64,000 nt of DNA from Hygrophila difformis (lineage: Eukaryota > Streptophyta > Magnoliopsida > Lamiales > Acanthaceae), in contig JAOANR010000010.1 in assembly GCA_030278955.1 (NCBI GenBank), forward strand, positions 24,024,444-24,088,443, given 5' to 3'. A program made the position numbers and the translations under genes. Positions 55,140 through 64,000 of the stretch are shown here, one piece after another. The stretch's first letter is position 1, and every line of letters starts with the position of its first letter. The notes under the pieces are model-generated. The model saw only the letters and a list, made by a program, of their open reading frames with translations. It searched no databases and was not told the DNA's origin.

Positions 55140-55640
55140 GTCAGGTACTGACCATTATCTTTTTTGACCGCCGACAAAAACCCTACACTTTTATGCCCGA
55201 AAAGTCAAAAAGGACCCTGGGTCGACACCGGGGTCGACGTCGATCCCGGAACAAAAACACGACCCAGGGTATTAATTAGTAAGCGTGATTAAGAAACCCG
55301 GGGTCGTCATATTAGGGAGGGTCGGGGCCGGTCCTGGGTGTAGTAAGCACGAACCAGAGGGACATGTGGGTGGTCTAGTGGGCCCAAGATACATGGGGTC
55401 GAGGTCGTAACATTGACGAACCCGGCACGTGAACACTCTCGAACCCGGTTCGTTACCAGGCACACAACGAACCCGCCGACGATCCTCGAACCGGCCGGTT
55501 CGTAGTCGAACCATAGGGGTCGAAGTCGACCCCCAAAGATTCTCTGCCATTTGTGGGGACCGGTGGTCAGTGCAGTGTTGCTCTCGACCCTATGGGTTCG
55601 ATGTCGAACCCGCTTCCGACCCTGGAATAATTGCTGACCA
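55140..55640. repeat. CG-rich island of GTCGAC and GAACCCGG motifs
   Basis: In an AT-rich context this 0.5 kb is dense with palindromic or inverted short motifs (GGGTCGACACCGGGGTCGAC, CGAACCCGGTTCG, GAACCGGCCGGTTCG, GGGTCGAAGTCGACCC). Open frames on both strands are by-products. It may be the subterminal repeat region of a DNA transposon, perhaps that of the MULE downstream. Confidence 0.55.
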
Positions 55641-55699
55641 CCCACCATTATTGTTGAAGTCAATAAATTTCGGATCTAAGTTGCATACATGCACTGGCT

Positions 55700-56115
55700 T
55701 CATTTCTCAAACTTGAAGGGAGTATTGTTGCTGCATTTTGGAAGGGAGCCAAGAGATCCAAGAGCATTGTTGCTGTTTACGGCCTCAATTTTGCTGTGAG
55801 GTATAATTTTTAATATGCTTTGTTTAGTAATTCTGATTATTAAGTTCTTAAATGTAATGAGTAGTTAAATATGTTGTAGTGTTAGTTTAAAATGTGTTGT
55901 TTGTGTTTATGTTAATACCAAATATAGATGTGTAATTGTTAGTTGGGGTTTAGTAGTACAATGAGTAATATTAATTTAGTTAAAAATATGGTATATTAGT
56001 ATTAAAAATGCGTAAACAATCTTAATTTTTATGATTTATTTCTTAAATTTTATGTTTTATGTTGTTAATTATCATTACAGTAGAACAACTAATGTTTAAT
56101 TTTTTTTGTTTTCAT
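55700..56115. other. Upstream sequence, no gene seen
   Basis: AT-rich; a donor-like GAG-GTATAATT at about 55799 follows a short exon-like stretch, too weak to call. Confidence 0.35.
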
Positions 56116-56171
56116 GTTTTCGTTGGTATTATTATTATTATTATTATTATTAATATTATTTATTTTAACTG

Positions 56172-56219
<48 letters not shown>

Positions 56220-56428
56220 GTATTTATTTATTAGTATTTATTTATTATTAGTATTATTAGTATTATTATTATTTAATAGCATTAATTAAATGTTATTCGT
56301 ATTTATTATTTATTAGTATTATTATTATTATTGTTGTTTTATTTCGGTTTAGGGTAGGAGTAATATTATTATTATTATTATTTAATAGTATTATTTAACT
56401 GTTATTAGTATTTATTATTAGTATTATT

Positions 56429-56461
<33 letters not shown>

Positions 56462-56807
56462 TATTTTGTTGGTAGGACTAATATTATTATTAGTATTTAT
56501 TTATTTATAACTGTTATTATTTTTATTATTATTATTATTATAATAAGTATTATTATTTTTATTACTCTTATTACTATTATTATTATTATTATTTATTATT
56601 ATTATTAATATTATTATTTTTATTACTATTATTAAATACTAATATTTATTATTATTATAACAGTCATAATATTATTATTTATTACTATTATTTTTATTAC
56701 TGTTATTATTATTACTATTATTATTATTTATTACTATTATTAAGTATAATTATTTATTATTATTATAACAGTTATAATATATTATTTATTACTATTAATT
56801 TTATTAC

Positions 56808-56838
<31 letters not shown>

Positions 56839-57325
56839 TATTACTATTATTAAGTATTATTATATTTATTACGGTTTTTATTGTTATTATTATTATTATT
56901 ATTATGGCTGTTGTTACTATTATTATTATTAGTATTATTTATTACTATTATTACTCTTATTACTGTTATTATTATTATTTATTATTATTATTACTATTAT
57001 TATTATTAATTTATTACGAAATTGTTACTATTATTATTATTTATTACTATTATTATTATTATTATTATTAAGTATTATTATTTTTATTACTGTTTTTATA
57101 ATTATTAATATTATTATTATTACTGTTATTATTATTATTATTAATAATTTTAATGATAAAAAATATTATTATTACTTTTAGTGTTACCATTTTTATTACC
57201 ATTACTATTATTTTTATTATTATCATTATTAATAATTTATTATTATTCTTATTTTTATTATTATTGTTATTATTATTTTTTTATCAGCATTATTATTTTC
57301 TTTATTGAATTCGGTTATAATTTAA

Positions 57326-57360
<35 letters not shown>

Positions 57361-57560
57361 GTAATATTATTAATTATTTATATTATTATTATTATTATAA
57401 CTAATTATATTACTATTATTAATATTATTTGTAATAATATTATTTATTATTAGTAGTAATATTACTAATATTATTATTGTTAATACTATTATTATTACTA
57501 TTACTATTATTATTATTAGTAATAGTATCATAAATGATTATTAATATGCAAGTTATTATT
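56116..57560. repeat. Long degenerate (TTA/ATT)n trinucleotide tract, about 1.4 kb
   Basis: Nearly the whole interval is TTA/ATT triplets with interruptions (TTATTTATTA, ACTATTATTA, TAATATTATT). The all-leucine/isoleucine/tyrosine open frame at 57181-57453 is a translation of the repeat. A purer block of about 19 ATT triplets recurs at 63316-63374. Confidence 0.92.
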
Positions 57561-57695
57561 ATTTTTAAGATTATTATTAGTATTTTTTTGATAAATATAA
57601 TAATTGGTAGCATTAAGATACTGATTATTAAAAATTAAGTTCATGTGAGCTTAATTTATGTGTTATTAGGTGTGGGTGATTGACTAAACGGAGCA

Positions 57696-57780
57696 ATGTC
57701 TTTCTGGGAGTCACTGACCGGTAGCACATGGTACCAGGGCGAGTGGCATCCACACGACGAGGAAGAGCAAGGCCGAAACC
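57696..57780 (+). other. Candidate first exon of the MULE transposase gene
   Basis: ATG at 57696 (MSFWESLTGSTW to a DEEEQGRN acidic end) runs to an excellent donor AACC-GTAAGT at 57781. No acceptor I tried joined it in frame to the main ORF without meeting the TAG at 57956, so it is either a mis-called exon or a further lesion in this copy. Confidence 0.35.
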
Positions 57781-58021
57781 GTAAGTTTTATTTTGCAATG
57801 CTGCTTAAATCCATCGTAATATGAATAATTTAGAAATGTTAACGCTGCATTACATGAGATTACTTGATATCCATAGTACTCAATTAACGCTTAACCCCAT
57901 CAGTATTTTCTATAAGTTGGAGATATTATTGGGAATTGAAGGGATACATGAGACATAGAACTCTACTAACTACGACGCGCAAAGAAACTTGCCGTACGTT
58001 CCTTTACATTCTGGAAGCGTG

Positions 58022-60496
58022 ATGGAGAGCATATTTGGCCCGACACCGGCAATAAATATACACGGGAATGAAAATATAGCTGGGAGCAGCCACGGGTACG
58101 GAGTGGTACGGGGAAATGTGGACGGAAGTAGCGGTATGGGTAATTTTGCAGGATGTGGGAGCGGTGTAGCACATGGAGGAGGAAGGCAGTTGCGGATCAT
58201 AGATGTCCCGGAGCCGGTGGAGAATGTAAGCGGAGATGCAGTAGAGACCGAGCAGTTGGGGGTCGATGGTCATGCAGCACGTGCTGAAGAAAGTAGCTCG
58301 GGGTCGGAGAGTGAGGATGAGCTTGATAGACCCATGACGTGGGGAGATTTTCAGCAGTATTACAGTATTGTGAGAGCCCGCGAGCAGAATCAAGAACGGA
58401 TCGAGAGAGAAGGGCGTCCAGGGCTGCAAGCTGGTCATAATCCGCGTTGGGCGAGGACAGAAGAAGTATACACTGTCCCGGAGATGAGTCATGGGATGTG
58501 GAACCTCCCTCGGCCACACTTTGACTTACCCGAACAGCTGGTCGATGAGCACGTGGATGATACTGTGGAATCATCATTTGCAGTCGGCTCAATGTTCGCA
58601 ACAAAGGCAAAGTTGCAAGCGAAGCTGACAGAATATCTTGTGGCTGCCCGGTGTTTCCGCACGTGGAAGTCGGATAAGGAGAGGTACTGGGTGAGGTGTA
58701 AGGTTGAAGATTGCGAATTTGAGATGCGAGCAAGTGGAAGCCAATCGCTATGGAAGGTGTACAAACTGGTGGAGCATTCTTGCAGTGCAAACCCAGACAG
58801 GCCACAACCGATGACACTCCCCTCGAGACATTTGGGCAGCTATTATGCATCGGATATAGTTTTCGAGGAGAAGACGCTAGAGCTTGTGATGAGCCAGGCT
58901 AAGCTGCGGCGTGAGGGTGTTAATATCTCGATAGAAATGGCCCGGAAGATAAGAAACCACGCAATCTGCCACATTTTTGGCGATCACGATGAGTCATTTA
59001 AGATGATTCCTTCGTACTTACACATGTTGGAGGAGACGAATGAGAAAACAATTACGGATTACGCATTGGATAGGGATGGGAAATTCGGGATGGCCTTCTT
59101 CGCACTCGGTGCCTCTATTGCGGGGTGGCCGCTGATGAGGCCTTTCATAGCAATTGATGGGACACATCTAAAGGGAAAGTACAAGGGTGTCCTGTTCGTT
59201 GCCGTGACAAAAGACGGCAACAACCAGCTGTTCCCGCTCGCATTTGGTGTTGGGCCCACCGAGTCGAATGAAACGTGGCGGTGGTTTATATTGCAGTTAG
59301 ACCGGGCACTAAACCTGCAGAAAGATGTTTTGATAGTGTCGGACGGTCATAAGTCCATTAGTGCTGCGATTGCGCAGGTGTTACCGGAAGCCCACCACGT
59401 CCTATGTTGCGTGCACATCAAGAGCAATCTAGCGAAGTATGGCACTAGAGTGACCGACTTGTTCACTTTGGCCGCTTATGCATACAAGAACGCCGATTAT
59501 GAATGACACATGGATACCCTGAAGCAGCAGTCTCCGGCTGCATACCAGCATCTCATACAGAAAGTCGGGGAAGCACGGTTTGCACGTGTGAAGTGTCCTG
59601 TCCGTCGTTATGACATGATGACGACGAATCCCGTGGAGAGTATAAACAGGCGCTTGAGGTGGGCACGAAGGTTACCTGTGTCCTCAATGCTCGATGTAAT
59701 TCGTGCAACCATAGCCGACTGGTTTTCGGAGAGGCACAACGACGCGGTCAGCAGCACTACCGTGTTGACTGAGTGGGCACATCTGGAGCTGATGAAGTCG
59801 ATAAATGAGGGAACGACCCTGCGAGTGAAGGACACAAGGAAGAACAACGAGTACATCGTGGATCAAAAAAGCAAGGCGTACGCAGTGGACCTGGCCATGA
59901 AGACATGCACGTGCCAGAGGTTCCAACAGCATCTCATACCGTGCCAGCACGCAGCAGCAGCGATTAGGTGCGCGCCGGGCATAGGCGTAAGATTAAATTT
60001 TTAAATGTTGTGAGTTATCTCGGACATTCTCTGTTTGACACTGGTTGAATATAATTGCAGATCTGTGAATCAAGAGCAGACTGCATATGCGTCCCCCCAC
60101 TACAAGCGTTCGGTACTGGTCCGCGTATGGACACCAAGAGTGTTTCCCATGCCGCACCCCAACGACTGGATATTACCGACCTGGATTGCCGGAGCAAGGT
60201 GCTTGCCGCCAGATTGCCCGAGGCAGGCCGGTCGGCCAAAACAAAGTCGAATTCCATCCGGGCCGGAAGGAGCGGGCAGGTCCAGAAGGCGACAGAGGTG
60301 TCGTGCGTGCGGCGTAGTGGGCCATAATTGGAACAGATGTCCGGGCCCCAATCCCGATCACGCCGGCCCATCTGAGTATCGACCGTCCACATCCCAGATA
60401 TGTGCATCATGTGGCGGCGAGGGGCATGATGCGACGAACTGTTTCAATTTCAACTCAAGTTTTGACCTAAACGGGCCTGCACCTTATTATTATTAG
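58022..60496 (+). pseudogene. Mutator-like (MULE) transposase, one in-frame stop
   Basis: ATG at 58022 (MESIFGPTP). A MuDR-type N-terminal domain (about residues 180-260: AVGSMFATKAKL, KSDKERYWVRC, VEHSC) precedes a MULE catalytic domain with the first aspartate at residue 379 (IAIDGTHLKG) and the second at 441 (VSDGHKS). TGA at 59504-59506 interrupts the frame, which continues from 59507 with NPVESINRRLRW and a SWIM zinc finger (CTCQRFQQHLIPCQH). An intron at 59968-60060 (AG-GTGCGC ... ATAATTGCAG) joins in frame to the last exon, which has PHPNDWILP and zinc knuckles (CRACGVVGHNWNRC and CASCGGEGHDATNC) and ends at 60496. The stronger-looking donor at 59987 (GTAAGA) would put the last exon out of frame. 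A near-complete transposase with few lesions. Confidence 0.9.
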
Positions 60497-60567
60497 GGTG
60501 TATGTAACTGTTATTATTGGTATTGTTATGTTACTCTTCTATATTCTGATCATGTATTTTGCTCCTG

Positions 60568-61215
60568 TCTACTTCTAAAACAAGCTGTAGATGAATTCGA
60601 AACTGTTATTCTCTGTGTTACATGAGTATAATTTCACTATTCGAATCGTCTCCTTGTTCCGTTCTCTGCCTCCATTTAGAAGTTGGAGACCCAAGCTGTT
60701 CTATTTGACTGACAGTTCCATACCTTTGAGGTTATGGAAAGAGAAATTAACTTTCCATTTTCTGAACTCTTCTTCCCAAGTGAGAAGCATGGTGGCCGGG
60801 GCTATAATTGCAGGCCGACAGTTTGGCAACTTTTTTAAGTAGGTTTCAATGTATACAATGGTTAAACGGGTTTCCCCCGTCACTGGAGTATTTCCCATAC
60901 AAATTGAAATACGTTTAACCATTGTATTCATTAAAACCTACTTAAAAAAAGTTCCCAAACTGTCGGCCTGCAATTATAGCCCCGGCCACCATGCTTGTCA
61001 TTTGGGAAGAAGAGTTCAGAAAATGGAAAGTTAATTTCTCTTTCCATGACACGGAAAATATGGAACTGTTAGTCAAGGAGAACAGCCGGGGTCTTCAACT
61101 TGTCACTGGGGGCAGACAACGGAACAATGACACGATTCGAATGGTGAAATTATACTCATGTAACACAAAGTGAAGCAGTTTTGAAATCATCTACAGCTTG
61201 TTGTAGAGGTAGTCA
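60568..61215. repeat. Palindrome of SNF2/CLASSY-like gene fragments, arms about 300 bp
   Basis: The left arm (about 60568-60870) and right arm (about 60905-61215) are inverted copies, roughly 85-90% alike by eye, around a centre near 60887. The best frame is on the minus strand of the left arm (60701-60931): TRLTIVYIETYLKKL, then RPAIIAPATMLLTWEEEFRK and WKVNFSFHNL. This looks like SNF2 helicase motif Ia of the CLASSY/DRD1 group. The right arm repeats it on the plus strand, frameshifted near 60950, and continues to TIRMVKLYS. No ATPase motif remains, so these are gene fragments, not a gene. The family call is from memory. Confidence 0.62.
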
Positions 61216-61329
61216 AGGAGCTGAATCCATCAATGAGAAGATAGAGGATATACTGAGGATATATGCAAGCCGTAAGAAATGCTGGAGTGGCCAGCGTGAC
61301 TCGGCACGCCCTATTTACGCGACTGGCGT

Positions 61330-62232
61330 GCAGCTTCGACATTTTCTAGACTCACATAATGATCAGACTCTTATGCCGCGACAGTATATTGTGACCGTGC
61401 GCGTTTTATTTTACTTGGTGGGAATGGGAAGTTCCGGCATGCTTTGCCTGAAGGAATTGAGAAGTGCATGGTCGGAGATTGTTGAGAATTTGCAGCTCGA
61501 TTTATGCCGTGGCATGTGCGCCCCCAATGCCTTACCCACGAACATGGTGGGCCTTTCTCCGACTGCATGGCAAGAAGGGCATGGGTTCATATTTTTTATC
61601 TAATACAGCGATGGAGCCTTACATGGTAGTGGAGAAAGGCATCCAGAATGACGAGCTCGCAAGACCACGCATGACCCTAATGTGCGGAAAGGTGTGTATC
61701 CTCTAATTCGTTGACGAATGGGCATTAAGACAAGCCTTGTAGGAATTTTAGAAGCAGATTGTTGGATGCATGGCACCTTTAAAATTCATGTAGCCGTGCT
61801 TCCAACAATCTGCTTCTAAAATTCCTACAAGGCTTGTCTTAATGGTGGTTCGTCAACGAATGAGAGGATACACACCTTTACGCACATTAGGGTCATGTGT
61901 GGTCTTGCGAGCTCGTCATTCTGGATGCCGTTCTCCACTACCATGTAAGGCTCCATCGCTGTATTAGATAAAAAAATATGAACCCATGCCCTTCTTGCCA
62001 TGCAGTGGGAGAAATGTCCACCATGTCCGTGCGCAAGGCATTGGGGGCACACATGCCACGGCAGAAGCCGGTGTGAAAATTCTAAACAATCTCCGACCAT
62101 GCACTTCTTAATTCCTTCTGACAATAAATGTCGGATCATATCATTCCCACTAGGTAGAAACTAAAACGCGCACGGGCACAGTATCCTGCCGCGGGCCAGG
62201 AGCATTGATCATTGTGCATGACAAGAATATGC
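61330..62232. repeat. Second long palindrome, arms about 430 bp
   Basis: The left arm 61330-61764 is repeated inverted at 61800-62232, around a loop of about 35 bp; for instance GCAGATTGTTGGA at the centre of one arm faces TCCAACAATCTGC. Both arms carry a cysteine/histidine-containing frame (WHVCPQCLAHGHGGHF on the minus strand of the right arm) that is broken differently in each copy. I do not recognise the source gene. Together with the first palindrome it lies 0.1-1.7 kb downstream of the MULE transposase. Confidence 0.68.
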
Positions 62233-63312
62233 CGTAGCAGCCCGCCAGCCAGCTCTCATTGTGATGGTGCGGCCCCTCTAGATGCCGGAGGCTATGGAAG
62301 ATAGGGAGCCAGGAAGCATGTATCGAATACATGATGGGGCAGTGCAAACTATGCCAATCATCATGTATCGTCTAAAAGTTCTGCATGAAAAGATCTCTTA
62401 AACGAAAGTATGGCTTTTCTAAATCGACGTTGTGCCAAACCAGATGCAGTTGGATCTTTATGAAGGTAACTACGACGCTGAGTTAATATTGCGATCAATC
62501 CGCTGCTATCCTTTTCCTCTGCCACCTCCCATTGTCCACTGAAAGACGTCATGTAACAGAACCACTCTGCAGGTAACTTCCTGATGTCGATGCTGCTGCT
62601 CAATTTTATCCACTCTCTTCATTTGCCATCATTGCACCCACTCACGATCGAATAGAAGACTTCAGTTTACCATAAGTCAAACCTTGAAGGTGGACTTGGT
62701 TCATAACTGAATTCGTCCATATCTTCTATGCTTCAGTCCAGTAATGGTGGCATAAATTCGTCCCATGGAAGATGGAGGAAAGAGAGCAGTCGGCTGAGAG
62801 AGGTTGAGCATAGGGAGAAGAAACACTACGGGCCGACATAATAAAGGGGCATCGGGAGAAGAAACACTATGAGTCGACGTGTTGACAGCATGTCAGGGGC
62901 ATCGGAAAATACAATATTTGGCTTGGGCGGCATTGGTAATGATCCTCGGTGGAAGCACAATCACTACATCAGGATGAATGTAGTGATCGTGACATTCCAA
63001 ATATTACTCCTTTCGTATAGCAAGAGTATAGCCTGTCCCACAACGATTGTGTTGTGACGGGTTAAACACTGGGCATGCATGAAGCTCAAATCTTACATCA
63101 CAGAGCTTGAAATCGGCTACGTGAGAAGGAGAAAATTCTGCAGTCCCCATCATAGGCACCAGCCACGTAGACAGCACCATTAATTTCGGTTGCATATGGT
63201 GCAGAAAGCTGCAGAGAGTAATCAACGAAGGGAGTTAGATTGAGCTACTAGGATGAATTTCCAACAATGATTCACTAAAGGTAAATTTACAGTTTTTCAC
63301 ATAACATTTCTA

Positions 63313-63376
<64 letters not shown>

Positions 63377-64000
63377 ACTACGCACTGTTTGCTTATTGAT
63401 TGTCATTGTGATACTATAGGCCATATGGTACAGTGCAAACTGCTTCTTTGCGGGGGAATGCAACATAGGTCTGGGCGGCATTGGTAATCAACACATTTCG
63501 AACAACGAGCACCACATTTGGTCTGAGCGGCATTGGTAATGACCGTTCAGAAAATTATCGCAAAGGATGGTTAAACAAGCGGGCAGATTGATCACATAGC
63601 CCGCCTGATTTAGAACATTCGGGCAGCTCGGGTACTCAAAGAGGGAATATTATGAAATATTAACCCTAAAAAAGGAGTCGCTCAGCTCGGAGGGGCAAGC
63701 ATTGGTGGGAGGTATTGCCCCTCAAAAAGAGAGGCTGAGAGAGGTTGAACAGAGGGAGAAGAAATGCAAGGCGTACAAAAGTAATTAATACACTTACTAT
63801 TACTATTAACAATATTTCTATTATTATAAATATATACTTAATAAAACAACAATTACTAATATCGTGTTATAAAATTAATTTTTCTTCCTGTAGGGTTACA
63901 ACAGTTATTACACTGGCGAGGAATGAGAGGACTCGGCAATGACCACACTCGGAGGGGCAAGCATTAGCGTGGTGTCCATCTAGAATTAAGTATGTGATGA
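62233..64000. other. Degenerate repeats to the window end
   Basis: No gene found. A minus-strand frame at 62361-62603 (PAEWFCYMTSFSGQWEVAEE) looks protein-like but is unrecognised and may be another captured fragment. GGGCGGCATTGGTAATGATC-type text recurs at about 62921, 63474 and 63517. AGAGAGGTTGARCAKAGGGA-type text occurs at about 62797 and 63733. GAGGGGCAAGCATT occurs at about 63692 and 63953. An (ATT)n microsatellite lies at 63316-63374. Confidence 0.5.

Noticed and set aside
57181..57453. 90-aa frame of leucine, isoleucine and tyrosine resembling a membrane protein
   Set aside because: Translation of the TTA/ATT microsatellite.
59987..60060. Intron using the strong GTAAGA donor in the MULE transposase
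   Set aside because: Joining at 59986/60061 shifts the last exon out of its zinc-knuckle frame; the donor at 59968 keeps it.

Overview
The window is nuclear DNA from a flowering plant, most likely a dicot. It is AT-rich, has canonical GT-AG introns, and carries a plant-specific LOB-domain transcription factor gene, a plant glyoxal oxidase-like gene, tRNA-derived SINEs, a plant LINE, hAT, MULE and Stowaway-type elements, a large LTR retrotransposon with a tRNA-Asp primer site, and an endogenous caulimovirid. I cannot name the species. All work was done by reading: no alignment or database search was run. ORF starts at TTG or GTG were replaced by the first plausible ATG.

Layout. (1) 0.3-5.95 kb: an LBD/ASL gene with a single coding exon and probable introns in both UTRs; a SINE sits in the 5' intron. 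(2) 6.6-18.0 kb: two 0.62-kb MULE-type MITEs full of TTTCAGCGAC motifs flank a 9.46-kb element with hAT-like ends and an exact 8-bp target duplication (7504-16962). Inside it lies a nearly complete caulimovirid genome: eight ORFs, a primer site, a TATA box and a poly(A) signal, with only one nonsense codon seen, in the movement-protein ORF. (3) 19.5-23.5 kb: SINEs, an intronless glyoxal oxidase-like gene and a Stowaway MITE. (4) 23.5-29.5 kb: a full-length LINE on the minus strand, with one frameshift and one stop in ORF2. (5) 29.6-34.6 kb: a bed of MITEs, foldback elements and SINE pieces.

(6) 35.1-52.7 kb: a 17.55-kb LTR retrotransposon. Its two LTRs are 4538 bp each and about 99% alike by eye, and it has a 5-bp duplication and an 18-nt tRNA-Asp primer site. 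It has no recognisable gag, protease, RT or integrase. Instead it carries a TATA-led gene whose 44-nt first exon splices in frame across a 1.36-kb intron into a 2.9-kb exon of unknown function, followed by an overlapping second ORF resembling the Athila-type plant transposon protein. It inserted into an older MITE. (7) 53.1-55.7 kb: an LTR-like promoter fragment, a truncated LINE 3' end, a MITE and a CG-rich motif island. (8) 56.1-57.6 kb: a very long TTA/ATT trinucleotide tract. (9) 57.7-60.5 kb: a MULE transposase gene with one in-frame stop. (10) 60.57-62.23 kb: two long palindromes; the first is built from fragments that look like a SNF2-family chromatin remodeller of the CLASSY/DRD1 type. 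The rest is degenerate repeat.

Most of the window is nested mobile DNA around two ordinary host genes. The most unusual points are the viral genome held inside a hAT-like element, two retropepsin-like motifs in consecutive viral ORFs, the polymerase-less LTR element with a spliced gene, arrays of TTGTCGC-type motifs in unrelated elements, and the hairpin of remodeller-like fragments beside a MULE.
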